Assembly (NCBI GenBank): GCA_963743575.1
Contig: CAVUQC010000007.1
Span: 1,612,001-1,676,000, forward strand
Direction: 5' to 3'
DNA from: DASUPK01 sp963743575
GTDB taxonomy: Bacteria > Actinomycetota > Thermoleophilia > Solirubrobacterales > 70-9
Length of the DNA stretch: 64,000 nt
Every line of letters starts with the position of its first letter. The stretch's first letter is position 1. The notes under the pieces are model-generated. The model was given only the letters and a program-made list of their open reading frames with translations. It was not told the origin of the DNA and did no database searches. Shown here piece by piece: positions 7,861 to 16,200 of this stretch. Position numbers and translations under genes: made by a program.

Positions 7861-8922
7861 GTGCGGCCCTCGGTCCTGGTGCTCGACGATGAGCCCGCTG
7901 CCCGCAAGATGGCCGGCCGGATCCTGGAGTCCCACTACGACGTGGAGGTCGCAGCCGACACCAGCGAGGCCCGCACCAAGCTGATCGGGATCGTCGATCT
8001 GCTGCTTTGCGACATCAACCTGCCCGGCGAGTCGGGAATGGACTTGATCCGGAGCCTGCTGGCCTCTCGCGAGGAGAAGGACCTCGCGGTGGTCATGGTG
8101 ACCGGCGAGGACAGCCCCGAGCTGGCCGAGAGCGCCTTCGAGATGGGGGCCTACGGCTATCTGGTCAAGCCGTACCGGCGCGGTGACCTGCTGATCACCG
8201 TGAGCAACGCGATCCGCCGACGGGAGCTCGAGCTGCAGGCAAGGGCCCATCGGCGTGAGCTTGAGCAGGACGTTGCGATGAAGAGCCTCGAGACCGAGAG
8301 GGTTCGCCAGCAGCTGAGCCGTTCTGAGGAATCCCTCGAACGCTCCCGCCTCGAGACCGTCCGCAAGCTCAGCCTGGCGGTGGAGACGCGCGACCAGGTG
8401 ACGGGACATCATCTGTCGCGAATGGGGACATACACCGAGGAGATCGCGCGCCGGCTGAACCTCGCCCCCGAGCTCTGCGACGCCATCCCGTTGGCGGCGC
8501 AGATGCACGACATAGGCAAGATCGCCGTGCCCGATCACATCCTGCTGAAGGCTGGCCCGCTCACCCCTGAGGAGCGCGAGCAGATGGCGACCCACGCGGA
8601 GATCGGCCAGAGGATCCTGCAGGGGTCGGAATCCCCGCTCCTCCAGCTCGCGGAGTCGATCGCCTGGACCCACCACGAGAAGGTCGATGGCAGCGGCTAC
8701 CCGCGCGGCCTCACCGGAGACCACATCCCGATCGAGGGGAGGATTGCCGCGGTGGCCGATGTCTACGACGCCCTCACACGCGAGCGTCCCTATCGCGAGG
8801 CGATGCCGATCGATCGGGCCCTCGGGATCATGTCCGAGGGCCGGGAAAAGCACTTCGACCCCGAGGTACTCGACGTGTTCACGAGCAACGTGCCCGACCT
8901 CGAGTGGGCGGGACGGTCCTGA
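7861..8922 (+). CDS. Response regulator with HD-GYP domain
   Basis: 353 residues from GTG 7861, two bases after the kinase stop. The receiver (1-120) has the acidic pair in LDDEP, Asp near 51 (LLCDINLPGES) and Lys in VKPYRRG. A helical linker at about 125-170 joins an HD-GYP domain containing MHDIGK (His/Asp near 216-217), HHEKVDGSGYP, and ADVYDALTRERPY. HD-GYP domains hydrolyse cyclic di-GMP, and the metal-binding HD and GYP signatures are intact. A GGDEF-EAL protein at 45.7 kb shows that c-di-GMP signalling exists in this organism. The hairpin at 8939 likely ends the operon. Confidence 0.9.
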   Translation: MRPSVLVLDDEPAARKMAGRILESHYDVEVAADTSEARTKLIGIVDLLLCDINLPGESGMDLIRSLLASREEKDLAVVMVTGEDSPELAESAFEMGAYGYLVKPYRRGDLLITVSNAIRRRELELQARAHRRELEQDVAMKSLETERVRQQLSRSEESLERSRLETVRKLSLAVETRDQVTGHHLSRMGTYTEEIARRLNLAPELCDAIPLAAQMHDIGKIAVPDHILLKAGPLTPEEREQMATHAEIGQRILQGSESPLLQLAESIAWTHHEKVDGSGYPRGLTGDHIPIEGRIAAVADVYDALTRERPYREAMPIDRALGIMSEGREKHFDPEVLDVFTSNVPDLEWAGRS

Positions 8923-8938
8923 TCGTTTCTAGGTAGGC

Positions 8939-8964
8939 CAGGCGCAAGGGATCTTGCACGCCTG
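8939..8964 (+). terminator. Hairpin downstream of the kinase/HD-GYP operon
   Basis: CAGGC-GCAAG-GGAT-CTTGC-AC-GCCTG folds as a ten-pair stem with a two-base bulge, 17 bases after the HD-GYP stop. There is only a weak TT after it, as is usual in high-GC genomes. The rest of 8923-9048 holds nothing I can identify, so the promoter of the next gene is presumed there. Confidence 0.55.
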
Positions 8965-9048
8965 TTAGCAACTGCTGACAATTCGGGGCCGAAGCACTAG
9001 CCTGGCCCCAGCCGCCGGGCTTGCAGGGCTCGCGGGGCTGAACTGCCG

Positions 9049-10239
9049 ATGCCGACTCGTACCCAGAGACCGAGAACGACCCGCCGCGGCCGCATTGCGG
9101 TGCTCTCGCTGATCGCCTTCATCGCGGTGGTGGTGGCGGGAGTCACCGTCGGCCAGAGCGCCTTCGGCGACCCAGCGTCCAAGGTGGCCCAGAAGCAGGA
9201 CGAGCTCAGCCGCATCCAGTCGAGCTCGGGCTCGCTGCAGAGCCAGATCGACGCCATGAACCAGCGCGTCGACCAGCTGATCGGCGAAGAGTCGCACCTG
9301 CGCCAGGCGCAGGCCACGGCGCAGGCCCAGCTCGACCAGAAGCAGGCCGAGCTCGACAAGGCGACCGCGCAGCTCAACGCGGAGAGGGCCGAGCTGCGCA
9401 GGATCCGCGCGAAGCTGCAGAAGTCGGTCGGCGCCCTCGCGCAGCTGCTCGTGCAGATGTACAAGTCGAACGACCCAGACGTCACCGCGGTGATCATGCA
9501 GTCGGCCAACTGGTCGGACCTGCTCACTCGCACCGAGTACATCGATCACATCCAGAGCTACGACAACGAGGTCGTGGCGCGCGTCCGCGGCCTTCGGGAC
9601 CAGATCACCGCCCTGGTCACCCAGCTGCAGGCCACTCATGACCGGATCCAGGCCGCTCGCGACTCCGTGGCTGCAAAGGAACGGCAGATCGCGACCCAGC
9701 ACGCTCAGATCCAGCAACAGCAGTCCTCTCTGGTGTCCGCCCGGAACGCCCGCCAGGGCGTGCTGAACGCGCTCCTCGCGAAGCAGCACCAGATCCAGCT
9801 CGACATCTCCCACATCCCGGCGCCCGCCGGCCGGGCGACGATCGACTCGAGCGGGGACGCGATCCCGCCGTCGAACGCCCCCCTCGCCGTCCGTGCCGCG
9901 ATCGAGGCCGCCAACCAGATCGACGACCTGCCCTACATCTGGGGTGGGGGACACGGCTCGTTCACCTCGAGCGGCTACGACTGCTCGGGAGCGGTCAGCT
10001 TCGCCCTGCACGGCGGCGGGCTCCTCTCCAGCCCGCTCGACTCGACCGGCTTCGAGGTCTGGGGAGAGCCGGGCGCCGGCAATTGGATCACCGTCTTCGC
10101 CAACAGCGGCCACGCCTGGGCGATGATCGCCGGGCTGCGCTGGGACACCGCCGGCAATGGTTCAGACGGCCCGCGCTGGTCGACTGAGTTGAACGAGAAC
10201 ACGGCCGACTTCGTCGCGCGGCACCCAAGCGGCTACTAG
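9049..10239 (+). CDS. NlpC/P60 peptidoglycan hydrolase with coiled-coil domain
   Basis: 396 residues. An N-terminal membrane or signal segment (about 17-37) is followed by a long coiled coil (about 45-260, rich in Gln/Ala/Glu/Arg heptads) and a C-terminal NlpC/P60 domain. Catalytic Cys is near residue 312 (GYDCSGAVSFAL) and His near 355 (NSGHAWAMIAG). The layout is that of RipA/CwlO-type D,L-endopeptidases, which cut stem peptides during division and are held inactive by the coiled coil. The GTGSW-like loop of typical NlpC/P60 is only partly recognisable. No Shine-Dalgarno or clear -10 is seen at ATG 9049, so the start is moderately certain. Confidence 0.85.
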   Translation: MPTRTQRPRTTRRGRIAVLSLIAFIAVVVAGVTVGQSAFGDPASKVAQKQDELSRIQSSSGSLQSQIDAMNQRVDQLIGEESHLRQAQATAQAQLDQKQAELDKATAQLNAERAELRRIRAKLQKSVGALAQLLVQMYKSNDPDVTAVIMQSANWSDLLTRTEYIDHIQSYDNEVVARVRGLRDQITALVTQLQATHDRIQAARDSVAAKERQIATQHAQIQQQQSSLVSARNARQGVLNALLAKQHQIQLDISHIPAPAGRATIDSSGDAIPPSNAPLAVRAAIEAANQIDDLPYIWGGGHGSFTSSGYDCSGAVSFALHGGGLLSSPLDSTGFEVWGEPGAGNWITVFANSGHAWAMIAGLRWDTAGNGSDGPRWSTELNENTADFVARHPSGY

Positions 10240-10259
10240 AGCCGGCGAGGTTCCCGGCT
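10240..10259. terminator. Short hairpin between convergent genes
   Basis: AGCCGG and CCGGCT pair around an eight-base loop, directly after the NlpC/P60 stop and overlapping the OsmC stop. Its position between convergent genes fits a bidirectional terminator, although the six-pair stem is short. Confidence 0.4.
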
Positions 10260-10671
10260 ACGCCGCGACGCCTGACTGCTGCGCAACGGTCCTCTCCTTG
10301 AACTCGAAGCCCGTCTCCAGGGCACGTCTGAGCGGGCAGCTCTCGGCGACTCGCTCGAGCCTACGGACCTGATCGGGTGAGAGATCGCCCGGCAGGTGAA
10401 GCTCAGTATTGAAGTGACGCGGTTCGGACTCTGGGTCGTACTCCACCTCGACCCTCGCGTCACCGACCTCCCACTCGTGGCGTTCCGCGTAAAGGGCGAC
10501 CATCGTCGCGATGCAGGAGGCGAGCGCGGCGGGGAGGAGCTCGTGAGGCGCAGGCCCCTCGTCCGTCCCGCCGAGCCTGCGCGGCTCATCCGTGACGATC
10601 GTGTGCCGCCCGTTGACGTCGACGCGGTGCCGAAGCTTTCCGAGTCGTTCTGTTGTCGCTGTCATCGTCAT
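10258..10671 (-). CDS. OsmC family peroxiredoxin-like protein
   Basis: 137 residues from ATG 10671 (ATG 10665 is an alternative). It carries the two conserved cysteines of OsmC/Ohr proteins: one in LASCIATMVALYAERHEWE (about residue 53) and one in AESCPLRRALE (about 112). GPAPHELLPAALASC is the family signature. These proteins reduce organic hydroperoxides or carry reactive sulfur and acyl groups. It is divergent from an ArsR-type regulator 54 bases away across a palindrome, so that regulator probably controls it. TAGTGT lies 13 bases before ATG as a possible -10. Confidence 0.85.
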   Translation of the reverse strand: MTMTATTERLGKLRHRVDVNGRHTIVTDEPRRLGGTDEGPAPHELLPAALASCIATMVALYAERHEWEVGDARVEVEYDPESEPRHFNTELHLPGDLSPDQVRRLERVAESCPLRRALETGFEFKERTVAQQSGVAA

Positions 10672-10689
10672 GGTGAGCACAATCACACT

Positions 10690-10713
10690 AGCACACAACG
10701 GTGCAGTTGTGCT
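10690..10713. promoter_or_regulatory. Imperfect palindrome, probable ArsR-family operator
   Basis: AGCACACAAC and GTTGTGCT face each other across GGTGCA, with ACAAC/GTTGT as a perfect core. The element lies between the divergent osmC and arsR-type genes and abuts the TATTCT at 10713, where a bound repressor would block transcription. Autoregulation is usual for ArsR/SmtB proteins. Confidence 0.55.
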
Positions 10714-10718
10714 ATTCT
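10713..10718 (+). promoter_or_regulatory. -10 element of a leaderless promoter (TATTCT)
   Basis: TATTCT lies seven bases before ATG 10726 with no Shine-Dalgarno, so the arsR-type gene is probably leaderless. It overlaps the end of the palindrome by one base. Confidence 0.55.
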
Positions 10719-10725
10719 GCCCGCC

Positions 10726-11076
10726 ATGGCAACCAAGACCGAGCTTCCCCACCCGCTGCCTGAACCGCTGGTCGAACGGATTGCCGAGCGCTTTCGCGTG
10801 CTTGGCGAGCCGATGCGCATTCGCATGCTCGAGGCCATGCGCGAGGGCGAGAAGAGCGTGAAGGAGCTCCAGGAGCTCACGGGCGCCTCGCAGCAGAACG
10901 TTTCTCAGCATCTCGGAGTGCTGCTTCGAGCCCGGATCGTCGAGCGCCGCAAGGAGGGCAACTTCTCCCTTTACTCGATCGCCGACCCCGTCGTCTGGTC
11001 GCTCTGTGACGACGTCTGCAACGGCCTGCGCGACGAAATCGACCGGCTCGACAGCCTGCTGGAAGGGAGCGCCTAG
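10726..11076 (+). CDS. ArsR/SmtB family transcriptional regulator
   Basis: 116 residues, a typical single winged helix-turn-helix. FRVLGEPMRIRMLEAMREGE forms the dimer and first helices, SVKELQELTGASQQNVSQHLGVL the recognition helix region, and RRKEGNFSLYSI the wing. A CxxxC pair (C94, C98) in the C-terminal helix (WSLCDDVCNGL) is a plausible thiol or metal sensor; the ArsR-site ELCVCD motif is absent. Its neighbours (OsmC, a DUF2892 protein and, further on, an MBL-rhodanese enzyme) suggest a reactive sulfur or peroxide signal, which is inference. It is first in an operon with DUF2892 (zero spacing) and MMPL. Confidence 0.88.
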   Translation: MATKTELPHPLPEPLVERIAERFRVLGEPMRIRMLEAMREGEKSVKELQELTGASQQNVSQHLGVLLRARIVERRKEGNFSLYSIADPVVWSLCDDVCNGLRDEIDRLDSLLEGSA

Positions 11077-11304
11077 ATGTCTCGCTCCCGGTGGCCGCTC
11101 GAGCGGGTCCTCTTTGCCCTCGCCGGTACTGTCGTCCTGATCAGTGTCGCGCTGGTCGCCCTGGTCTCGCCCTGGTTCCTGGTACTGACCGCGTTGGTCG
11201 GCGTGAACCTGTGGCTCTACGTCCTCGCGGGCGTCTGCCCGGCCTCCTATGTGTTGAGGCATGCGCTGCATCTCGACTCGGTCGTCTATCCGGAGACCCG
11301 ATGA
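11077..11304 (+). CDS. DUF2892 (YgaP-like) small membrane protein
   Basis: 75 residues with two membrane helices (about 12-32 and 35-53), then CPASYVLRHALHLDS. The pattern matches DUF2892, the transmembrane part of YgaP, which in E. coli is fused to a rhodanese. Here it stands alone, and a Cys follows the second helix. The start codon abuts the ArsR stop and its TGA overlaps the MMPL ATG (ATGA), so translation of the three genes is probably coupled. The chemical role is not established. Confidence 0.75.
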   Translation: MSRSRWPLERVLFALAGTVVLISVALVALVSPWFLVLTALVGVNLWLYVLAGVCPASYVLRHALHLDSVVYPETR

Positions 11305-13175
11305 CCGAGGTCGGTCCGATCGGGAGGCTGGGGCACTACACGGCAACCCACTTCCGGGTGGTGGTGATCGGCTGGGCCGTGGTCGCCCTCGGTCTCGGAT
11401 TCCTCGCTCCACGGGTCGAGAAGGCGCTCTCCGGCGCTGGTTGGGAGGCCACAGGCTCAGAGTCCGTCCAGGCGCGCAAGCTGATCGACAGCAACTTCCG
11501 GGGACTTTCGGCCTACGGCCTCATGGTCGTCGTTCACTCGCCGGCGTCCTCCAGCGGAGATCCGAACTTCGATTCCACGGTCGCGGCCGTCGAGCGGAAA
11601 CTGCGCGCGGACTCCGCGGTGCGATCCGTGGTCGGGCCGCAGCCAGGGACCTCGATCTCGCCCGACGGCCACACCGCGATCGTGCAGGCGGGAGCCGCCA
11701 AGGACGCGAATGCCATGGTCGCCGCGGCGGAGAACCTCAAGGGGCCGCTGGCGTCGCTGGGCCACGACGGGACCCAGGTCCACCTGACCGGCGCGCCCGG
11801 GATGTGGTCCGACTTCAATGCCGCGAACAAGAGCGCGATGCTCCGCTCGGAGGTGATCTCCTGGCCCGTGACCCTGGCGATCATGCTGATCGCCTTCGGC
11901 TCGCTGGTCGCCGCCGGCCTCCCGCTGATGCTGACCCTGGTCGGCCTGGTCGCCGCGGCCGGCTCCCTTTACCTCGGCGCGCAGTTTCTGCCGATCTCGA
12001 TCTGGGCCATGAACTTCGCTCTGATGTTCGCCCTGGCACTGGGCATCGATTACGCGCTGTTTGTCGTCTACCGCTTCCGCGGCGCGTTCTTCGGGTCCGG
12101 GCTTGCGCCCGAGGAGGCGGTCGCGCAGACCATGGACACGGCCGGCAAGGCCGTGCTCTTCTCGGCCGTGACTGTCCTGATCTCACTGAGCGCGGTGATG
12201 CTGGTGCCGAGCCCCGCCTTCCGCTCGGTCAGCGTCGGGATCATGCTGGCCGTCGTCTTCGTGCTCGCCGCGACGCTGACCCTGCTGCCCGCGGTGCTCG
12301 CGAAGCTGGGGCCGCGGGTCGACAAGCTCTCGTTGCCGTGGGCCCACTCCGGCGAGCATCGCTCGCCGCGATTCGCGGCCTGGGGCGAGCGCCTGTGGCG
12401 TCATCCCCTGCGTTACGGCGTCCCGGCAGTGCTGGCCCTGGTCGCCCTCACCCTGCCTGTGCTGACGCTTGGGACGGCGATGCCCTCGATCAAGGTCGTC
12501 CCGCCCGGCGACTCGTCCAGGGTCGGCTACGGCCAGGTGCAGGCGGCGTTCGGTCCAGGCGCGACCGGGCCGCTGCAGCTCGTCGCGCCGGCATCCGAGG
12601 CCGGTGCCGCAACTGCGATCGCGCGACGCGATCCCGGCATCGGCCAGGTGTTGCCCGCACAGCGGTCGCGAGACCTTGCCCTGATCTATGCGATCCCGAG
12701 GCAGGATCCCTCGAGCTCGGCGGTGAGCGCGACGATCGACCGGCTGCGCACGGAGCTTCCGGCGGAGACCGTCGTCGGCGGTGCGGTGGCCGAGAACCAC
12801 GACCTGGCGGCTGCGCTCACCGGGAAGACGCCGCTGGTGATCGGCGTCGTGCTGACTCTGGGCTTCGTCCTTCTGCTGGTCGCACTGCAGGCCCCGCTGA
12901 TCGCGGCGGCCGGCGTGGTCACCAACCTGCTCGCCACCGGAGCCGCCTTCGGCGTAGCCAAGTGGATCTTCCAGGATGGTGCTCTCCATTCGCTGCTCGG
13001 CTTCGAGCCGCAGGGCTTCCTCGATGCCTGGGGCCCCGTGTTCTTCTTTGCGATGATCTTCGCGATCTCCATGGACTACACCGTGTTCCTGCTCTCCTCG
13101 GCGAAGGAGCACTGGGACCGGACCCACGACCCAAGGAGGCGATGGTCGGCGGCCTCGCCCACTCCGGCCGCGTGA
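11301..13175 (+). CDS. MMPL family RND transporter, main open frame (frameshifted)
   Basis: From ATG 11301 (overlapping the previous TGA) this frame encodes a typical MMPL protein: one N-terminal helix, an extracytoplasmic domain, a block of helices (about 190-345) with IDYALFVVYRFRG, a second extracytoplasmic domain, and a second block beginning near 515 with FAISMDYTVFLLSS. At about base 13132 it loses the family sequence and ends at 13175 in an Arg-rich tail. The true C-terminus (last helices) is read in the neighbouring frame to 13426, so one base is missing between GAC 13128-13130 and AAG 13133. The intact protein would have about 708 residues. MMPL proteins export lipids or drugs using proton motive force. 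Confidence 0.8.
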   Translation: MTEVGPIGRLGHYTATHFRVVVIGWAVVALGLGFLAPRVEKALSGAGWEATGSESVQARKLIDSNFRGLSAYGLMVVVHSPASSSGDPNFDSTVAAVERKLRADSAVRSVVGPQPGTSISPDGHTAIVQAGAAKDANAMVAAAENLKGPLASLGHDGTQVHLTGAPGMWSDFNAANKSAMLRSEVISWPVTLAIMLIAFGSLVAAGLPLMLTLVGLVAAAGSLYLGAQFLPISIWAMNFALMFALALGIDYALFVVYRFRGAFFGSGLAPEEAVAQTMDTAGKAVLFSAVTVLISLSAVMLVPSPAFRSVSVGIMLAVVFVLAATLTLLPAVLAKLGPRVDKLSLPWAHSGEHRSPRFAAWGERLWRHPLRYGVPAVLALVALTLPVLTLGTAMPSIKVVPPGDSSRVGYGQVQAAFGPGATGPLQLVAPASEAGAATAIARRDPGIGQVLPAQRSRDLALIYAIPRQDPSSSAVSATIDRLRTELPAETVVGGAVAENHDLAAALTGKTPLVIGVVLTLGFVLLLVALQAPLIAAAGVVTNLLATGAAFGVAKWIFQDGALHSLLGFEPQGFLDAWGPVFFFAMIFAISMDYTVFLLSSAKEHWDRTHDPRRRWSAASPTPAA

Positions 13176-13426
13176 TCTTTGCCGCCGGCGCCGTGATGGT
13201 GGCGGTCTTCTTCACCTTCGCGCTCTCCGGTCCGCTCCCGCCGAAGGAGATGGGGTTGATCCTCGGGATCGCCGTGCTGCTCGACGCGATGCTGATCCGG
13301 CTGCTGCTGATGCCGGTCCTGCTCAGGCTGCTCGGCCCCTGGGCCTGGTACCTGCCGCGTTGGGCCGGCCGGGTCCTTCCCGACGTCCGCTTCGGACACG
13401 GGAATGAAGCGCCCAGCCGTGCCTAG
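13130..13426 (+). pseudogene. C-terminal part of the MMPL transporter in the shifted frame
   Basis: Read from AAG 13133, this frame gives KEAMVGGLAHSGRVIFAAGA and then two or three membrane helices (VFFTFALSGPLPPKEMGLIL, LLDAMLIRLLLMPVLLRLLG), which are the expected last helices of an MMPL protein. It ends with TAG at 13426. AAGGAGG lies two bases before ATG 13142, too close for a good ribosome site, so separate translation is unlikely. It is the rest of the preceding gene. A real one-base loss, an assembly error or a rare -1 slip are all possible. Confidence 0.7.
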
Positions 13427-13430
13427 GTAG

Positions 13431-14635
13431 CTAGCCCTTCGCCGGTAGGCAGTAGCCGTACGCGGTCAGCTGCGGCACCGGCCCGAAGAAGCCGTAGGAG
13501 GTCGCCGAGAAGGTCCCGCTGGGATTGAAGACGCCCTGGGCGAAGAGCCCCTCGGTCGAGTCGTTGCTGCTGAAGCCCCCGGTCACCATCCGCTTGCCCG
13601 CCGGGCAGTCGGGGGTGGTTGCCGTCGCCGAACCGCCCGAGCCGACAGGGGCCGGGGAGGAGGCGACCTCCGTGATGATCGGCTTCTTCATCCGGGCGCA
13701 GTAGGCGATCGCGGTGAGCTCGCCGGAGCCGGTCCCGTATGCGTGGCCGCTGACCACCCAGGCCTTCGTGCCGAGAGCGTGGGACTCGGTGACGTAATCG
13801 CCGCCGTCTGAGCGGAAGTCGGTTCGCTGGAAGCCGCCGGAGACGAGGGACTGTCCCTTGGGGCAGCGGGCGGTGACGGTCTTGGTCTGGCCCGGGCGAA
13901 GGTAGGCGGTGACGTGGGGAGTCGGCGTCGCCGGGATCACGCCGAACCCGCAGAGTCGCCTGTACGGTGACGTCCCGCGGGGTGGTGCTGGAGCGGCTGG
14001 GGTCGAGGAAGACGACGCTGATGTGCCAGCCGCGCTGGGCGCCGAGGCGCTCGTAGGAGTGCGGATACACGCCCTCGCCGTCACCGCCTACGACCGGGCT
14101 CTGGGACATCCCGCCGCCGAGCGGGAACCTGCCGCCGGGACAGATCGTCTGAAGGCGCGGGGCGGTATCGGGCTGTGTGACGCGGAAGGTCTTGGTGGCC
14201 ACGGTGAAGTTGGTGATCCGCTTCGCCAGCCCGGAAGTCGCCGCTCCCTTGTGTCCCTGGAGACGGACCGTGCCCAGCTTCGAATCGAGCACGTAGACGC
14301 CGCCGACCGCTCGCAGCGCCATCCGGAGGTGGTCACAGTTCGTGCCCTGGCGCAGCATGTAGACCTGGTTGACGTTGGCGAGGCGCTTGGTGTTGGAGGC
14401 CACTCCTACCTTGCGCTTGGTCGCCTTGTGGATCGCCTTGGCCAGGTGGGGCGGCGGCGGGTAGCAGCCGTCGTCGCTAGAAGCGGCGTTCGAAGAGCGC
14501 GACCTTGTAGGACGCCTCGAGCCGCTTGGTCGGCAGGCTGAATCCCGCCTTGATCGCAAACGCGTTCGAGGCCGGTGACGAAGCAGCCCCGTCGCGACGG
14601 CGATCAACGGGATGGTCAGAGCAGAATCGCCTCAT
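13431..14635 (-). pseudogene. Decayed or frame-disrupted secreted repeat protein
   Basis: The coding signal is spread over more than one frame. An ATG at 14635 opens a frame that includes FAIKAGFSLPTKRLEASYKV and then hits TAG near 14484. A second frame carries ASSDDGCYPPPPHLAKAIHK up to about 13957. A third gives CGFGVIPATPTPHVTAYLRP to TAG 13431. Two or three single-base shifts would join them. The joined text has a probable signal peptide and at least three copies of a unit with CPxGxxxxxGGF (CPGGRFPLGGGM, CPKGQSLVSGGF, CPAGKRMVTGGF), each ending with an aromatic-Cys strand. It looks like an extracellular protein of unknown function. Whether this is real decay or sequencing error cannot be told from here. 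Confidence 0.6.
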
Positions 14636-14766
14636 GGATCGATCAGAAACCCGCAGCTACCGGGAAGTTGCGCATCTCGGCGGCGGCCGGGAAGCGAGAC
14701 TTATCAATACATTCCGTGTTCGCTGTATCAATGATCGGGGCAGGCGAAAGAATGAGGAGAGTTGGG

Positions 14767-16200
14767 ATGAGGCGAAGGGGCGGGAAGTCCGTGCGGGTCA
14801 CGCTGATGGCGGTTGCGGCCGCCGCGATGTTGGCGGTGCTGGCGCCCGCTGCAAGCGCGAAGCCACCGGTGAAGTTCAAGACGATGGCGGGCTATCCGTC
14901 GCCCGGTACCCCCGCGAACCTGAACGTGGTCGGCGTGCTCAAGACCGGCGATCCCAAGGCCAAGAACGTCCTCGTCCTGAACCCGGGCACCTCGGCAAGC
15001 GCTGCGTACTTCGAACCGCTCGCGAAGACGATCGTCAAGGACCTCCCCAATTGGCAGGTCTGGTCCGTGGAGCGCCGCGAGAACTACCTCGAGGACCAGT
15101 CCGAGCTCAACCTCCTCAAGCAGGGCAAGGTCAGCCCCACCGATTTCTTCAACTACTACCTGGGGTACCTGTCGAACCCGAGCATTACGAACCACCTCCA
15201 AAACATTCCTGACTCGGCGGTTCCCTTCGCCCGGCAGTGGGGCATGAACACCGAGATCAACGATCTCCGCGTGGTGGTCAAGGCCGCTGCCAAGAAGGGC
15301 CGCAACGTGGCGATGGGCGGTCATTCGCTCGGCGGATCGATCGCCACCGCCTACGCGACCTGGGACTTCAACGGCCAACCCGGCGGGCGCGACCTGTCGG
15401 GGCTCGTCCTGATCGACGGTGCCAGCAGCCCGACGCCGGTGACGGCCGACCAGGCACAAACCTCGCTGAACAATCTGCAGACCTCGACTCCATGGCTCGC
15501 CTTCGGCGGCATTCCGGCGCCGCTCGCGGGCCTATTCGGGATGGTCGGCTCCGCGGCCGCCAAGGCATCGCCCAACACGGTCTCGGTTCTCCAGGGCTGG
15601 CCGCTTCTGCCGTCCAACCTGAAGCCTCCGGCCGGTATCAATCCCACCAACGAGGCGGGTTTCGGATTCGCGACCGACGTCAAGACCTCTCCCTCCTCGC
15701 TGCTCGCTGCCCAGGTTCACAGTGGCCAGCTCGCCGCCAGCGGCGACCCGCGCGGCTGGGACCGCGCCGGCAACATCACGCCGATCCAGCGCTGGGCGAG
15801 CATGTTCTCGGGTTGGGGCCTACAGAACCTGGACGGCACCGCCTGGTACCACCCGTTGCGCCTGACAATTGATTCGGGCGCGGTGGGCGACGGGCTCCCG
15901 AATCCGGCGCAGTCGGTCCTCGACGTCCACTCCACGGACGCGACGAAGCTGCGCAAGCGGATGAAGATCTACGCGTTCGGCGCAGCGCTAGGCGGCGCGA
16001 GGGTGATCTCGGCCGCGCAGTCGCTGGCGGCTGAGGCGAGGATCCCGCGGAAGAACCTGAAGCTGGTCGACCGCTCGACGACCTACGCGCACAACGATCC
16101 GAGCGCTGCGGAGCCGAAGGTGAACGCGTTCCTGAAGAAGCTGGTCCCGTTCCTGAAGTCGATCAGCGCCGGACACAAGTCGGCGAAGAAGAAGGGCTAG
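14767..16200 (+). CDS. Secreted alpha/beta hydrolase
   Basis: 477 residues. ATG 14767 is chosen over earlier in-frame starts because GAGGAG sits seven bases upstream and a signal peptide follows at once (VRVTLMAVAAAAMLAVLAPAASA, cleavage near ASA-KPP). The nucleophile elbow is MGGHSLGGS (Ser near 187). LIDGASSP and a late His in TTYAHNDPSA may complete the triad. A Lys-rich tail (HKSAKKKG) ends the protein, as in other secreted proteins of this window. Substrate unknown; a lipase or esterase role is plausible. Its TAG overlaps the TAG of the convergent MBL gene in CTAG. AT-rich DNA at 14700-14735 upstream has ATACA...TGTAT arms and may be the promoter. Confidence 0.8.
   Translation: MRRRGGKSVRVTLMAVAAAAMLAVLAPAASAKPPVKFKTMAGYPSPGTPANLNVVGVLKTGDPKAKNVLVLNPGTSASAAYFEPLAKTIVKDLPNWQVWSVERRENYLEDQSELNLLKQGKVSPTDFFNYYLGYLSNPSITNHLQNIPDSAVPFARQWGMNTEINDLRVVVKAAAKKGRNVAMGGHSLGGSIATAYATWDFNGQPGGRDLSGLVLIDGASSPTPVTADQAQTSLNNLQTSTPWLAFGGIPAPLAGLFGMVGSAAAKASPNTVSVLQGWPLLPSNLKPPAGINPTNEAGFGFATDVKTSPSSLLAAQVHSGQLAASGDPRGWDRAGNITPIQRWASMFSGWGLQNLDGTAWYHPLRLTIDSGAVGDGLPNPAQSVLDVHSTDATKLRKRMKIYAFGAALGGARVISAAQSLAAEARIPRKNLKLVDRSTTYAHNDPSAAEPKVNAFLKKLVPFLKSISAGHKSAKKKG

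Noticed and set aside
8923..9048. A c-di-AMP (ydaO-type) riboswitch before the NlpC/P60 gene
   Set aside because: Such elements precede similar genes in actinobacteria, but this gap is only 126 bases, part of it is a terminator, and the conserved core is not visible.
13125..13145. Programmed -1 frameshift in the MMPL gene
   Set aside because: CCA-AGG allows the right product but is not a known slippery heptamer, and AAGGAGG lies downstream rather than upstream of the site. A missing base is simpler.
13423..14607. A single 394-codon minus-strand frame across the secreted repeat gene
   Set aside because: Only its middle part is real coding text; its ends are Arg-rich frame shadows. Treated as part of a frame-disrupted gene.
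14575..14766. Longer N-terminus for the secreted hydrolase
   Set aside because: It would bury the signal peptide 64 residues inside; GAGGAG at the right distance marks ATG 14767.
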